A stretch of 64,000 bases of DNA from Nocardioides marinus (GCA_019801415.1 JAHVJD010000004.1:372001-436000); one strand, 5' to 3'. Positions 50,860 through 62,474 are shown, counted from the first letter of the stretch. Numbers and translations: made by a program. The notes: a model not told the origin generated them from the sequence alone.

Positions 50860-51735
50860 TTAGCGCAGGAAACCAATGGCATAGGTGGGGGCGGATTGCT
50901 CCTGCGACAGGTAGTCCGCCAGCGCATCCGCATCCGGCTGCTGCGCGGTTTTGGTCTCGCGCGCGGCCAGGCCGCCGGTGATGAACAGGGAATCGATGCC
51001 CTCGCCCATGGCGCCGGCGATGTCGGTATGCGGCCCGTCGCCGATCGCCAGGATGTCCGCGTCGGCAATGTCGACGTCCAGCTCCGCCAGGCGGCGGCGG
51101 GCGAGGTCATAGATCGGCGGATGCGGTTTGCCGAAATAGAGGCTCTCGCCGCCCATCTCGGTATAAAGCCGCGCCAGCGCGCCGGCGCACCACTCGCGGG
51201 TTTCGCCGCGGTCCACCACGATGTCGGGGTTGGCGCACAGCAGTTTCAGTCCCATCTGTTTGGCATAGAGGAAATCCGGACGGTTCACATCCGGGTCAGC
51301 CTGGGTGTCGAAGGGGCCACAGCAGACGATTCCCTCGGCCTCTTTCAGCGGCACGATGGAGATCTCGACCGGATCGTGGATCACGTTCAGCGGCTCGAAG
51401 AAGCCGGCATCGCGTTCCCACTCGCCCATGAAATACACCTTGTTGCCGACAGCCCCGGTGAACATCGCGGCCCGCGCGCTGTCGCCGGAGGTGGCGATGG
51501 TGTCATAGGCATCGTCGGGCACGCCGAATTCGCCCAGCTGCGCGGCAACCCCGGCCCGCGGCTTGGGAGAATTGGTGACCAGCACCACCAGGCCGCCCTG
51601 CGCCCGATAGGCCTGCAGGGCCGCGACCGCTTCGGGAAAGGCAGTGATGCCGTTGTGCACGCAGCCCCAAAGGTCCACGAACAGCGCCTTGTAGCGGCTG
51701 GAGACTTCGGCGAGGGAATTGATGATCTGGGTCAT
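50860..51735 (-). CDS. HAD-superfamily class IIA hydrolase (TIGR01459 type)
   Basis: Phosphatase-like protein of 291 residues. It starts with KALFVDLWGCVHNGITAFPE, in which the nucleophile Asp is present but the usual second Asp of DxD is replaced within DLWG, typical of this subfamily. TNSPKPRAGV is motif II, and DILAIGDGPHTDIAGAMGEG carries motif IV acids. The family is common in alphaproteobacteria and its substrate is unknown. A clear terminator follows the stop. Confidence 0.9.
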   Translation of the reverse strand: MTQIINSLAEVSSRYKALFVDLWGCVHNGITAFPEAVAALQAYRAQGGLVVLVTNSPKPRAGVAAQLGEFGVPDDAYDTIATSGDSARAAMFTGAVGNKVYFMGEWERDAGFFEPLNVIHDPVEISIVPLKEAEGIVCCGPFDTQADPDVNRPDFLYAKQMGLKLLCANPDIVVDRGETREWCAGALARLYTEMGGESLYFGKPHPPIYDLARRRLAELDVDIADADILAIGDGPHTDIAGAMGEGIDSLFITGGLAARETKTAQQPDADALADYLSQEQSAPTYAIGFLR

Positions 51736-51885
51736 GGGCGATCTCCTGAGGCAGGTTTCCCCCGCTTATGCCCGAGCCGCGCCGACAATGCCATGGGGCA
51801 ACCGCTTTCGCAGCCCCCGCATTGCCGCTAAACCGGCGACAGGGAGAGACCACCGCCCCGCCGGGGCAACCGGAGAGACGACAAG

Positions 51886-52284
51886 ATGGCAAAACCGATT
51901 CACTCGATGGTCCGCGTGCTGGACGAAACCCGCTCGCTGGCCTTTTACAAGGCGGTATTCGGCATGGAGGTGCGCGACCGTTTCGACTTCGAGGGCTTCA
52001 GCCTGATCTACCTCGCGACCGATGAAAGCTCCTTCGAGCTGGAGCTGACCGTGAACAAGGGGCAGGACACGCCCTACGAGCTGGGCAACGGCTATGGCCA
52101 CCTGGCTTTCGCGGTCGAGGATCTCGAAGCCTCCCATGCCGCGGCCAAGGCGGCCGGTTACGCACCGCGCGACATCGTCGAATTCAAACCCGACGGCGAA
52201 AACATCCTCGCGAAGTTCTACTTCATCGCCGATCCGGACGGCTACCAGATCGAGGTGCTGCAGGCCGGTGGGCGCTATCGCTGA
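51886..52284 (+). CDS. gloA: Lactoylglutathione lyase (glyoxalase I)
   Basis: VOC-fold metalloenzyme of 132 residues that isomerises the methylglyoxal-glutathione adduct. It has MVRVLDETRSLAFYKAVFGM, LELTVNKGQDTPYELGNGYG with GHLAFAVED, and a C-terminal FYFIADPDGYQIEVLQ carrying the final Glu ligand. Its partner gloB is at 30614-31387. Monocistronic, ending at a bidirectional terminator. Confidence 0.92.
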   Translation: MAKPIHSMVRVLDETRSLAFYKAVFGMEVRDRFDFEGFSLIYLATDESSFELELTVNKGQDTPYELGNGYGHLAFAVEDLEASHAAAKAAGYAPRDIVEFKPDGENILAKFYFIADPDGYQIEVLQAGGRYR

Positions 52285-52313
52285 CAGCCGCAAACCGCAG
52301 CCGCCGCAAAACG

Positions 52314-52340
52314 AAAAAGGCGCCCCGAGGGGCGCCTTTT
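52314..52340. terminator. Bidirectional terminator between gloA and ppaC
   Basis: An 11-bp hairpin, AAAAGGCGCCC at 52315-52325 with GGGCGCCTTTT at 52330-52340, with a CGAG loop. A-run before and T-run after, so it works for both convergent genes. Confidence 0.88.
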
Positions 52341-52366
52341 GTGAAACAGCGATCTGCGGGTCGCGA

Positions 52367-53287
52367 TCAGACCTTCAGGTTGGGAATGATCTGCTTCTTG
52401 CGCGACATGACGCCCGGCAGCACCACGGTGTCGCCGTCCGCATCCGCGTCAAAGGATTTCTTGGCGACGGTCTTCACCAGGTCGTTCGGCACCAGGAGGG
52501 TGGCTTCCTCGTTCAGGATGTCGACGACGAACAGCAGCACCTGGTCGACGCCGTCCTCGGCTGCCACGGTGGTCATGGTCTCCATCAGCGAGGCCTTGCG
52601 GTCCAGTACAACGGCCGGCGCGGTGGTTTCCAGCACGGAGACGCGGAACTTGGTGCCGTCGACTTCGTATTCCTTGGAGTCCATGCGCAGCAGTTCGGCG
52701 TCGGAGAAGGACGACACATCGGACTTTGCCGCGAACATCTCTGCCGCGTAGTCGGCGATGTTGATGCCCAGGTCGGCGGCCAGTTTCTCGGCCACGTCCT
52801 TGTCATGCGCGGTGGTGGTGGGCGAGCGGAATTCCAGCGTGTCGGACAGGATGCAGGTCAGGGCGGCACCCTTGATCGCCTCGGGCATCTTGGCGGCGTC
52901 GTCACCCATCAGGTCGACCATGATGGTGGCGGTGCAGGCCAGCGGGCGGATGGTGATGTCGATCGGGCCCTTGGTTTCCAGGCCGCCGACCAGCTTGTGG
53001 TGGTCGATGATCGCCTGCACGTCGGCGCCGTTGATGTTGGCGGGCAGCTCGGCCGGGTTGTTGGTGTCGACGATCACGACCGCGGCGTCATCGGCCACGT
53101 CTTCGATGATCGCGGGCTTCTCGAGACCCCAGCGCTGCAGCATGAAGGCCGCTTCGGTGTTCGGCTCGCCCAAGAGCTTGGGCTCGGCGGCCACGCCTTT
53201 CACCTCGTTCAGGTACCAGGCCCAGACAATGGGGGAGCCGGTGGAATCGGTGTCGGGGGATTTATGGCCGAAAACTTGAATGGTCAT
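52367..53287 (-). CDS. ppaC: Family II (Mn/Co-dependent) inorganic pyrophosphatase
   Basis: DHH-family phosphoesterase of 306 residues that hydrolyses pyrophosphate. The signatures are GHKSPDTDSTG at 7-17, VIVDTNNPAELP, IIDHHKLVG near 95 and TCILSDTLEFRSPTTTAHD, all metal-binding. The C-terminal DHHA2 domain ends with DADGDTVVLPGVMSRKKQI. Family II enzymes occur in Rhodobacterales as well as Firmicutes. Convergent with gloA. Confidence 0.95.
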   Translation of the reverse strand: MTIQVFGHKSPDTDSTGSPIVWAWYLNEVKGVAAEPKLLGEPNTEAAFMLQRWGLEKPAIIEDVADDAAVVIVDTNNPAELPANINGADVQAIIDHHKLVGGLETKGPIDITIRPLACTATIMVDLMGDDAAKMPEAIKGAALTCILSDTLEFRSPTTTAHDKDVAEKLAADLGINIADYAAEMFAAKSDVSSFSDAELLRMDSKEYEVDGTKFRVSVLETTAPAVVLDRKASLMETMTTVAAEDGVDQVLLFVVDILNEEATLLVPNDLVKTVAKKSFDADADGDTVVLPGVMSRKKQIIPNLKV

Positions 53288-53474
53288 GGGCTGTCCTGTT
53301 CACTCATCTGACATGAAATAGGGGAGATTTGCGCGCCTTATAGAAAGGCTGCGCGCCCGTGTCATCCCATAACTCCCAGGTGCCGCGCCGCAGCGCCGAT
53401 TTGCCGCCGCTTGTCTCGCCCCAGGCCAAGGCCTAGGGTCGCAGCAAACGGGCAGGGCAGGCGCAGGGGCAGCC

Positions 53475-54515
53475 ATGGGACAGACATCCGGGGCGCTGAA
53501 AATCGACATCGGCATCTTTGCCCATAACGAGGGCGCAGGAATCGCCGCCATGCTGGCGGATCTGGCCGGGCAGTCGCTGCTGCAGGCGGGCGCGGATCTG
53601 CGGCTTTTCGTGCTGGCCAACGGCTGCAGCGACGACACGGTGGCACAGGCCCGCGCCGCCCTTGCGGCCAGCGCGCTGACGGACCGGGCCGAGGTGCTGG
53701 AACTCCCCGAGCCGGGCAAGAGCCGCACCTGGAACCGCTTCACCCACGAGTTTTCGCGCGCCGAGGCGGATCTGCTGATCTATTGCGACGCGGACATCCG
53801 CTTTGCCGATGCCTCCACCTTGCAGCAGCTGGCCGATTTCATGCAGGCCAATCCGCAGCTGGCCGCCAGCAGCTCCTTCCCGGTCAAGGACCTGGCGCTG
53901 GCCGAGCGCCGCCTGTCGCTGGTTGAAAAGCTGATCGTCTCCGGCGGCAGCAGCCGCGAGGAGGTGCGCAGCCACATCTGCGGCCAGTGCTATGCCGCGC
54001 GCGTTGCAGAGGTACGTGCGGTGCATATGCCCGCGGGCCTGCCAGTGGAGGACGGCTTCCTGCGCGCCATGCTGCTGACCCGCAATTTCACCGCGCCGGA
54101 GGATCTGTCCCGCATCGATGCCAGCCCGGCTGTCTGGCACATCTATGAAAGCGAGCGGACCCTGCCTGCGCTGATCCGCCATCAGACCCGCATCGTGATC
54201 GGCGGCGCGGTCAACCTGGCGCTGTTCGACCACCTGCGGCGGCTGCCGCGGGAGCAGCGCTCGGCCGCGCTGCAGCAGGCAGCGGCGCAGGAGGGCTGGC
54301 TGCAGAACATGCTGGCGACGGCGCTGCCGCGCGCGCCCTGGGGCTGGGTGCCGGTGCATTTCCTGGTCAAGCGCAGCGCGGCGATGCTGCGGACCCCCGG
54401 CACCTTGCGCCCCGGACGGCTGGCGAAGCTGATCGCGGGACAGGGGTTCGACCTCGTGGTCTGGCTCTTGGCGCAATGGCGCATGGCGCGCGGCAGCGGC
54501 GCGGGCTTCTGGTAG
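53475..54515 (+). CDS. Family 2 glycosyltransferase
   Basis: Protein of 346 residues with a GT-A fold start: KIDIGIFAHNEGAGIAAMLA, VLANGCSDDTVAQARAAL, and the DxD-type site LIYCDADIRFADAS. AGLPVEDGFLRAMLLTRNF is the catalytic acidic motif (ED). The C-terminus is only weakly hydrophobic, so membrane attachment is uncertain. No capsule or LPS cluster is nearby. Acceptor unknown. The gap upstream (53288-53474) shows nothing clear. Confidence 0.85.
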   Translation: MGQTSGALKIDIGIFAHNEGAGIAAMLADLAGQSLLQAGADLRLFVLANGCSDDTVAQARAALAASALTDRAEVLELPEPGKSRTWNRFTHEFSRAEADLLIYCDADIRFADASTLQQLADFMQANPQLAASSSFPVKDLALAERRLSLVEKLIVSGGSSREEVRSHICGQCYAARVAEVRAVHMPAGLPVEDGFLRAMLLTRNFTAPEDLSRIDASPAVWHIYESERTLPALIRHQTRIVIGGAVNLALFDHLRRLPREQRSAALQQAAAQEGWLQNMLATALPRAPWGWVPVHFLVKRSAAMLRTPGTLRPGRLAKLIAGQGFDLVVWLLAQWRMARGSGAGFW

Positions 54516-54619
54516 CCAGCGCTGCCGCCACCGCTTGCCTGCCTGCCGCCCCTTGGCGAATTCGTTGAACCTACGGGCGTTGCATTGCCAATCGCGCGGC
54601 ATCCTGCCAGTCATGGCGC

Positions 54620-55306
54620 ATGGAACGCGAGGATCAGCTTTATGCGCCGGTGAAGGCGCTGCTCGAGGCGCAGGGCTACGTCGTCAAGGGCGAGGTCGGT
54701 GCGGTGGACGTAATGGCCTGCCGCGGCGACGAGCCGCCGGTGATCGTCGAGCTGAAGTTGCGGTTCTCGCTGTCGCTGTTTCACCAGGCGGTGGCCCGGC
54801 TGGCGGTCAGCGATCACGTCTATATCGCGGTGCCACGGCCCTCGGGGCGGCAGGCGCGGCGCATGCTCAGGGATAATCTGGCGCTGTGCCGGCGGTTGGG
54901 GCTGGGCCTCATCACCGTTCTGCCCGACGGCCGGGCCGAAGTGCATTGCGACCCCGGTCCCTACAGCCCGCGCAAGTCCAGGAAGAAACAGCAACGGCTG
55001 CTGCGCGAATTCCAGACACTTCGGGGCGACCCGAACGCGGGCGGCGCCACCCGGCACGGCATCGTCACCGCCTATCGCCAGGATGCGCTGGCCTGTGCCG
55101 CGCATCTGGCGACGGTGGGCGCCTGCAAGGGCGCAGAGGTGGCCCGCGCCACCGGCGTCGCCCGCGCCACCCGGTTGATGGCCAGCAACCATTATGGTTG
55201 GTTCGCACGGGTCTCAACCGGCATATACGAGCTGACCGAGGCGGGGCGGAAAGGGCTGGCGGACTGGTCCGGCAGCTGGGAAGACACCGCCCCGGAGTGC
55301 CGCTGA
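54620..55306 (+). CDS. DUF2161 family PD-(D/E)XK-fold protein
   Basis: Protein of 228 residues. GAVDVMACRGDEPPVIVELK near 28-47 carries the D...ExK triad of PD-(D/E)XK phosphodiesterases (D30, E45, K47 approximately). The C-terminal half holds a winged-helix-like CKGAEVARATGVARATRLMA and HYGWFARVSTGIYELTEAGR. The family is called DUF2161 in alphaproteobacteria, with no established function. It stands alone upstream of groESL with its own ATG near 54620. Confidence 0.85.
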   Translation: MEREDQLYAPVKALLEAQGYVVKGEVGAVDVMACRGDEPPVIVELKLRFSLSLFHQAVARLAVSDHVYIAVPRPSGRQARRMLRDNLALCRRLGLGLITVLPDGRAEVHCDPGPYSPRKSRKKQQRLLREFQTLRGDPNAGGATRHGIVTAYRQDALACAAHLATVGACKGAEVARATGVARATRLMASNHYGWFARVSTGIYELTEAGRKGLADWSGSWEDTAPECR

Positions 55307-55346
55307 TCCGGTCGTCGGCGGATGCAATTTTTCTGCTGATTCCATG

Positions 55347-55375
55347 TTGACAAGCGCAGGGTGCATTCCTAGCTT
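55347..55375 (+). promoter_or_regulatory. groES promoter
   Basis: TTGACA at 55347-55352 and TAGCTT at 55370-55375 with a 17-bp spacer. The -35 is perfect and the -10 weaker. It lies just upstream of the CIRCE element. Confidence 0.6.
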
Positions 55376-55383
55376 CCCCTTCG

Positions 55384-55410
55384 TTAGCACTCACCCCAGG
55401 TGAGTGATAA
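55384..55410 (+). promoter_or_regulatory. CIRCE operator (HrcA)
   Basis: TTAGCACTC-N9-GAGTGATAA: the left arm is perfect and the right arm differs in one base from GAGTGCTAA. It is the standard HrcA heat-shock operator and sits just downstream of the -10 box, where it blocks transcription until heat or misfolded protein inactivates HrcA. Confidence 0.9.
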
Positions 55411-55491
55411 CGACCTCGGTCGAAGCCCCGACCAGCGGGCGCATCGAGGTGCACAAGATAACAACCTTTGAGCCTTTAAGGAGCTGCAAAG

Positions 55492-55779
55492 ATGGCATTG
55501 AAACCGCTTCATGACCGCGTCCTGGTGCGTCGCACCGAGAGCGAAGAAAAAACCGCAGGCGGCCTGATCATCCCTGATTCCGCCAAGGAAAAGCCGAGCG
55601 AAGGCCAGGTCGTCGCAACCGGTGAGGGCGCGCGTAAAGACAGCGGCGAGCTGATCGCCATGGCCGTCAAGCCGGGTGACAAGATCCTGTTCGGCAAGTG
55701 GTCCGGCACCGAAGTCACCGTCGACGGCGAAGAGCTGCTGATGATGAAGGAAAGCGACATCATGGGCATCATCGAGTAA
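55492..55779 (+). CDS. groES: Co-chaperonin GroES
   Basis: Ten-kDa co-chaperonin, 95 residues, that caps Gro[22 protein letters not shown] is the N-terminal strand, [20 protein letters not shown] the mobile loop and [20 protein letters not shown] the body. AAGGAG lies 8 bases before the ATG. First gene of the HrcA-controlled operon. Confidence 0.98.
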   Translation: MALKPLHDRVLVRRTESEEKTAGGLIIPDSAKEKPSEGQVVATGEGARKDSGELIAMAVKPGDKILFGKWSGTEVTVDGEELLMMKESDIMGIIE

Positions 55780-55840
55780 GCCCTCCGGCTTCTCTGATCC
55801 CGATCTCGCTGAAACACACAGAAATTCTCTAGGAGAGTGA

Positions 55841-57493
<1,653 letters not shown>

Positions 57494-57521
57494 GCATCAG
57501 CCATCCAACCGGATGACTTTG

Positions 57522-57554
57522 GGGGCTGCCTGCAAGGGCAGCCCCTTTCCGTTT
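57522..57554 (+). terminator. Intrinsic terminator of groESL
   Basis: A 9-bp stem GGGGCTGCC (57522-57530) with GGCAGCCCC (57537-57545), a 6-nt loop, then TTTCCGTTTT. Confidence 0.8.
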
Positions 57555-57693
57555 TAAGGGGGCAGAAAGCCCGCCTTGCGGGCTTGCCTGCGGCGCGAGT
57601 ATTTCTGGAAAGATGAAGCGGCCGGGCCTCGATGCCGCCCGCGCCACGGAAATTTCACTGGCTCTCGGTTTGCCGCCGGGGTAGCCCTGCTGC

Positions 57694-58566
57694 ATGCGCC
57701 TGTTTCTTCTCGTCTGTCTCACCATGCTGGCCTTTGCCGCCAATTCAATCCTCGGCCGTGCTGCCATCGCGGGCGGGCATATGGATGCCACCGGCTTTGG
57801 CCTATGGCGGCTGGTGTCGGGCGCGCTGATGCTGGCGGTGCTGTGTGCCGCGCGCGGGTTGCAGCCTTGGAGCCGGGAGCGGATCCTGCGCCCCGCGTCG
57901 CTGTGGGGCGGGGCGGCGCTGACGCTCTATATGGCGGGGTTTACCCTTGCCTATCAGCATCTTGATGCCGGGCTCGGGGCGCTGGTGCTGTTCGGGGTGG
58001 TGCAGGTGTCGATGTTCCTCTGGGGCGCGCTGCGTGGCAATCCGGTCACTGGCTTGCAGGCCGCGGGCGCGGTGCTGGCCTTTGGCGGTCTCGCCTATGT
58101 GGTCTGGCCCGAGGAGGGCGCAGGCGTGCCGCTGACGGCCTCGCTGCTGATGGCGGCCAGCGGGCTGGGCTGGGGGATCTACAGCCTGTTGGGGCGCGGC
58201 GCGCAGCAGCCGCTGGCGGCGACGGCGGTGAATTTCGCCTGGTCCAGCGCGATGATGCTGCCGGTGCTGCTGCTGGCGGGCGGCGGCACGGTTGTCAGCG
58301 CCTATGGCATCCTCCTGGCGGTGCTGTCCGGCGCGGTGACCTCCGGCATGGGCTATGCGCTGTGGTACCGGGTGCTGCCGCAGCTGGCGCCCGCGGTGGC
58401 CGCCACGGTGCAACTGAGCGTGCCGGTGATCGCCATCCTCGCCGGTGCGGCGCTGCTGGGGGAGGCGATCGGGCTGCGGCTGGTCTTTGGCGCCATCGCG
58501 GTGCTGGGCGGCATCGCCCTGGTGGTGCTGCGGGGGCCGAGGGCGCGCCCTGCCGCGGCAGAGTGA
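57694..58566 (+). CDS. EamA-family DMT transporter
   Basis: Drug/metabolite-type transporter of 290 residues with about ten hydrophobic segments in two EamA repeats. It shows [20 protein letters not shown] at the start and [20 protein letters not shown] with [20 protein letters not shown] in the middle. The second repeat begins around 155 ([12 protein letters not shown]). Possible role: export of amino acids or metabolites. Forty-four bases before the lipase-like gene, and the spacer has an inverted GGCGGG...CCCGCC. Confidence 0.88.
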   Translation: MRLFLLVCLTMLAFAANSILGRAAIAGGHMDATGFGLWRLVSGALMLAVLCAARGLQPWSRERILRPASLWGGAALTLYMAGFTLAYQHLDAGLGALVLFGVVQVSMFLWGALRGNPVTGLQAAGAVLAFGGLAYVVWPEEGAGVPLTASLLMAASGLGWGIYSLLGRGAQQPLAATAVNFAWSSAMMLPVLLLAGGGTVVSAYGILLAVLSGAVTSGMGYALWYRVLPQLAPAVAATVQLSVPVIAILAGAALLGEAIGLRLVFGAIAVLGGIALVVLRGPRARPAAAE

Positions 58567-58610
58567 GGCGGGGGCTTTTCCCGCCCGAGGAATGCGCCTA
58601 TCTGCAACGG

Positions 58611-59390
58611 ATGACACCTGTGCTGAAACCCCTGTGCCTTGCCGCCGCGGCGCTGCTGCCGCTGCCTGCCGCCGCCGACTGCGTGATCCTGCTGCACGGG
58701 CTGGCGCGCTCCGAGACGTCTTTTGCGGTGATGGAGGAGGTGCTGCGCTCGCGTGGTTACGACGTGGTACGCCCCGGCTATGCCTCGACCGATGCGCCGA
58801 TAGAGGATCTGGCGGAAGCGACGCTGCCCGCGGCCTTTGCCGCCTGCGGCCGTCAGACCACGCATGTGGTCAGCCATTCCATGGGCGGCATCCTGCTGCG
58901 CTACTGGTTGCAGGAGGGCCATCCGCGAAACCTCGGCCGGGTGGTGATGATGGGGCCGCCGAACCAGGGCAGCGAGCTGGTGGATGAGCTGGGCGGCTGG
59001 GAGGTATTCGGCCTGCTGAACGGCCCCGCCGGGCTGCAGCTGGGCACCGGTGCGGACAGCCTGCCCAGAAAGCTGCCGCCGGTGACGTTCGAGCTGGGGG
59101 TCATCGCCGGCAACGAGTCGCTGAACCCCTTGTTCTCGAACCTCATTCCCGGCCCGGACGACGGCAAGGTCTCGGTCGACAGCACCAGGGTCGCAGGCAT
59201 GCGGGCGCATCTGACGCTGCCGGTCACCCACACCTACATGATGAACAATCCGCAGGTGATGGCGCAGGCGCTGCATTTCATCGAGACCGGCCGCTTTGAC
59301 CCGGATCTGGGCTGGCTGGACGCGGTGCAGGAAATTATCACGGAGGCCTGCCAGTTGAATGGCGGCTGTGAAGAAGAGGGCGAGGGATGA
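58611..59390 (+). CDS. Secreted lipase-like alpha/beta hydrolase
   Basis: Protein of 259 residues with a signal peptide ([18 protein letters not shown]). [20 protein letters not shown] has the oxyanion HG, and [20 protein letters not shown] contains the SxSMG nucleophile elbow with Ser near 89. The late [20 protein letters not shown] holds a His that could complete the triad. Resembles DUF676/lipase-family esterases. The ATG overlaps the DMT region only in sense of short spacing; its stop overlaps phnM as ATGA, so the two are co-translated although no shared pathway is known. Confidence 0.85.
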   Translation: MTPVLKPLCLAAAALLPLPAAADCVILLHGLARSETSFAVMEEVLRSRGYDVVRPGYASTDAPIEDLAEATLPAAFAACGRQTTHVVSHSMGGILLRYWLQEGHPRNLGRVVMMGPPNQGSELVDELGGWEVFGLLNGPAGLQLGTGADSLPRKLPPVTFELGVIAGNESLNPLFSNLIPGPDDGKVSVDSTRVAGMRAHLTLPVTHTYMMNNPQVMAQALHFIETGRFDPDLGWLDAVQEIITEACQLNGGCEEEGEG

Positions 59391-60538
59391 GCCTGGAACT
59401 GACCATGCAGGGGGGCGATGTTTTGCGCCCCCAGGGGTTGCAGCGCGGCGGCGAGATCGCCATCGCCGGTGGCGTGGTGGTGGAGGAAACCGCCGGACGG
59501 GCGGTGGACCTTTCGGGCTACCTGGTGCTGCCGGGCATCATCGATGCCCATGGCGACGGGTTCGAACGCCACCTGGCCCCGCGCCGCGGCGCCATGAAAC
59601 AGATGGCGGAAGGCGTGGTGGCGGCCGAGGCGGAACTGGCCGCCAATGGCATCACCACCGCGGTGCTGGCGCAGTTCTATTCCTGGGAGGGTGGCCTGCG
59701 CGGGCCGGAGTTCGCCGCACAGGTGTTCGAGGGCATCAAGGCGGTGCGCGGTGAGCTGGTCACCGATCTGATGCCGCAGCTGCGGCTGGAGATCCACATG
59801 CTGGACGACTACGCCGCGCTGCCCGCCCGCATCGCGGACTGGCAGGTGCCCTATGTGGTGTTCAACGACCACCTGCCGCACGAGCGGCTGGCGGCGGGCA
59901 AGAAGCCACCGCGCCTCACCGGCCAGGCGCTGAAGGCGGGCCGCAACCCGGAGGTCCACTGGCAGATGCTGAAGGACATGCACGCGCGGCGGGCCGAGAT
60001 CCCCGCTGCCATGGATACCCTCTGCGCCGCGTTGTCGGAGATGGGGGTGCGGCTGGGCAGCCACGACGACCATCGTGCCGAGGACCGCAGCCTATGGCGC
60101 GCGCGCGGCGTGCGGATCTCGGAGTTTCCCGAAACCATGGAAGCGGCAGAGGCGGCGCGGGCTGGCGGTGATCACATCATTCTCGGCTCGCCCAACGTGG
60201 TGCGTGGCGGCTCGCACAAGGGCAATGCCTCGGCGGTGGAGCTGATCGCGATGGGGCTGTGCGACGCGCTGGCCTCGGACTACCACTATCCCAGCCCGCG
60301 CCGCGCCGCCCTGATGCTGGAGCGCACGGGCCTGATGGATCTGGGCACGGCCTGGCGGCTGGTCTCGGAAGGTCCGGCCCGGCTGCTGGGCCTGGACGAC
60401 CGCGGCACGCTGGAGGCGGGCAAGCGCGCCGATATCGTGGTGCTGGACAAGCGGACCCAGCGGGTGGCTGCGACGATCGCCGGTGGGCGGGTCAGCTATA
60501 TGTCAGGAGAGGTGGCAGGCCGGTTCATGGGCTGCTGA
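59387..60538 (+). CDS. phnM: Alpha-D-ribose 1-methylphosphonate 5-triphosphate diphosphatase-like (PhnM)
   Basis: Amidohydrolase-fold protein of 383 residues matching PhnM of the C-P lyase route. Motifs are [20 protein letters not shown] (HxD metal site), [13 protein letters not shown] with catalytic acidics, and [19 protein letters not shown]. coli PhnM removes pyrophosphate from the ribose-phosphonate triphosphate. Here no other phn gene (phnGHIJKL) is near; instead a secreted lipase-like gene overlaps. Either the rest of the pathway lies elsewhere or this copy has another substrate. Confidence 0.85.
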   Translation: MSLELTMQGGDVLRPQGLQRGGEIAIAGGVVVEETAGRAVDLSGYLVLPGIIDAHGDGFERHLAPRRGAMKQMAEGVVAAEAELAANGITTAVLAQFYSWEGGLRGPEFAAQVFEGIKAVRGELVTDLMPQLRLEIHMLDDYAALPARIADWQVPYVVFNDHLPHERLAAGKKPPRLTGQALKAGRNPEVHWQMLKDMHARRAEIPAAMDTLCAALSEMGVRLGSHDDHRAEDRSLWRARGVRISEFPETMEAAEAARAGGDHIILGSPNVVRGGSHKGNASAVELIAMGLCDALASDYHYPSPRRAALMLERTGLMDLGTAWRLVSEGPARLLGLDDRGTLEAGKRADIVVLDKRTQRVAATIAGGRVSYMSGEVAGRFMGC

Positions 60539-60586
60539 GGGGGAGGCGGCGCCGCGCATCAGGCCGGATGGCCCTCTTTACGGCGC

Positions 60587-60611
60587 GTGAAAGCGGCGGG
60601 GCCGCTTTCAC
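60587..60611. terminator. Perfect hairpin between convergent phnM and purK
   Basis: GTGAAAGCGGC (60587-60597) pairs perfectly over 11 bp with GCCGCTTTCAC (60601-60611) around a GGG loop. It lies 49 bp after phnM and 73 bp from the purK stop, fitting a shared terminator, though no long T run flanks it. Confidence 0.6.
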
Positions 60612-60683
60612 ATGCGTTTCTCTGCGCGGGCGTGCGCCGTCCTGATGTGGGGAGAAACCCACGGGCCGGGGCTGGGTCCCGGC

Positions 60684-61760
60684 TTACTCCTGTGGCTTCA
60701 CCACGCGGTTCACATGCGCCATCTTGCGCCCCGGCTTGGCCTCGGCCTTGCCGTAGAGGTGCAGCGCGCAGTTGGCTTCGCGGGCCAGCTCCGGGATGCG
60801 GTCGATGTCATCGCCGATCAGGTTCTCCATCACCACGTCCGAATGGCGCTGGCCGTCACCCAGCGGCCAGCCGGCGACGGCCCGGATGTGTTGCTCGAAC
60901 TGGTCGGTGGTGCAGCCGTTCTGGGTCCAGTGGCCGGAGTTGTGCACCCGCGGTGCGATCTCGTTGACGATCAGACCCTGCGGGGTGACGAACAGCTCGA
61001 CCCCCAGAACGCCGACATAATCCAGCGCGTTGAGGATCTTGCCCGCCATCAGCACCGCATCCATGCGCTGCGCCTTGCTGAGGCGCGCGGGCACGGTGGT
61101 GGTGTGCAGGATGCCGTCGCGGTGGACGTTCTCGCCCGGGTCGAAACAGGCGATCTCGCCGCTCACGCCGCGGGCGGCGATCACCGAGACCTCGTGGCTG
61201 AAGTTGACGAAGCCTTCGAGGATCGAGGGTGCGCCGGCCATGGCGGCGAGTGCGTCGGCGGCGTCTTCCGGTGCCTTGATGCGGGCCTGGCCCTTGCCGT
61301 CATAGCCGAAGCGGCGGGTCTTCAGGATCGAGGGCGCGCCGATCTCTGTCAGCGCCGCATCGAGGCTGGCCTGATCGGTGATGTCGGCAAAGGGTGCGGT
61401 TTGCAGGCCGAGATCCCGCAGGAAGGTCTTTTCCGTCAGCCGGTCCTGGCTGATCCGCAGTGCCTCGCGGCCGGGGCGGATCGGCTTTTGCGATTCCAGC
61501 AGGTCCAGCGCCGAGGTCGGGATGTTCTCGAACTCATAGGTGATGACGTCGACCGAGGCGGCGAAGGCCTTGAGCGCCTCGGCGTCCTCGTAGCCTGCGG
61601 TGGTCACCCGGTCGGCGACATGGCTTGCGGGCGGGTTGGCGCCGGGCTCGAAGATATGGGTCTTGAAGCCGAGGCGGGAGGCCGCGACCGAGAGCATCCG
61701 GCCCAGTTGGCCGCCGCCGAGGATGCCGATGGTGGCGCCGGGAGAGAGCATGTCAGTCAT
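60684..61760 (-). CDS. purK: N5-carboxyaminoimidazole ribonucleotide synthase PurK
   Basis: ATP-grasp enzyme of 358 residues that makes N5-CAIR from AIR, bicarbonate and ATP in purine synthesis. It has a [20 protein letters not shown] dinucleotide-like start, [15 protein letters not shown] for ATP binding and [20 protein letters not shown] with the metal-binding acidic pair and RVHNSGHWT. Its ATG lies 8 bases inside the end of purE, so the pair is coupled. Confidence 0.97.
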   Translation of the reverse strand: MTDMLSPGATIGILGGGQLGRMLSVAASRLGFKTHIFEPGANPPASHVADRVTTAGYEDAEALKAFAASVDVITYEFENIPTSALDLLESQKPIRPGREALRISQDRLTEKTFLRDLGLQTAPFADITDQASLDAALTEIGAPSILKTRRFGYDGKGQARIKAPEDAADALAAMAGAPSILEGFVNFSHEVSVIAARGVSGEIACFDPGENVHRDGILHTTTVPARLSKAQRMDAVLMAGKILNALDYVGVLGVELFVTPQGLIVNEIAPRVHNSGHWTQNGCTTDQFEQHIRAVAGWPLGDGQRHSDVVMENLIGDDIDRIPELAREANCALHLYGKAEAKPGRKMAHVNRVVKPQE

Positions 61761-62241
61761 CGACGGGCTCCTCCGGGATCGAGGCCGAGAGCGCCTCGCG
61801 CCAGCTGTCCAGACGCTGCGCCAGCTCCGGGTCCTGCAGGGCGAGGATGCCCGCGGCCATCAGGCCCGCGTTGGCGGCGCCGGCCGCGCCGATCGCCATG
61901 GTGGCCACCGGGAAGCCCTTGGGCATCTGCACGATGGAATAGAGCGAGTCGACGCCGGAGAGGGCGCGCGTCTGCACCGGCACGCCGACCACCGGCACCC
62001 GGGTTTTCGAGGCGACCATGCCAGGCAGGTGGGCAGCACCACCGGCACCTGCGATGATCACCTGCAGCCCGCGCTCCGCTGCGGACTTGCCGTAGCTCCA
62101 CAGCCGGTCCGGGGTGCGGTGGGCGGAGACGATCTTTGCCTCATAGGCAACGCCCAGTTCATCGAGGATATTCGCGGCTTCCTTCATGGTGGGCCAGTCG
62201 GATTGGCTGCCCATGATGATGCCTACTTTGATGTCGGCCAT
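61753..62241 (-). CDS. purE: N5-carboxyaminoimidazole ribonucleotide mutase PurE
   Basis: Class I PurE of 162 residues that converts N5-CAIR to CAIR. It opens with [20 protein letters not shown] (the SDW substrate loop) and has [10 protein letters not shown] and [20 protein letters not shown], then [20 protein letters not shown]. The ATG at 62241 is chosen; the open frame upstream is unconserved. Overlaps purK by 8 bases. It stands 233 bp from the membrane-HTH gene. Confidence 0.97.
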   Translation of the reverse strand: MADIKVGIIMGSQSDWPTMKEAANILDELGVAYEAKIVSAHRTPDRLWSYGKSAAERGLQVIIAGAGGAAHLPGMVASKTRVPVVGVPVQTRALSGVDSLYSIVQMPKGFPVATMAIGAAGAANAGLMAAGILALQDPELAQRLDSWREALSASIPEEPVDD

Positions 62242-62474
62242 CGGCTTGGCTCCTGTCGCGGCTTGTGGAGCGCGCACTATAGGGAAAGTTGGATTTTGCG
62301 CAATCCGGCAGCGGCTGGAAAAGCGCCGGATCTTCCCGCTTTTGCGGGCTTTGGCCGCTATGCCGCAGGGGGCGGAGGCTCCCGCCCGCGCGGGGATGCA
62401 GGTAAGCTGCACCTCCCCCGCGGTTGGGCGTGGCGTGGGCGCTCCTTTGCGTCGACAGCGGGCGTGGCCTGTCT

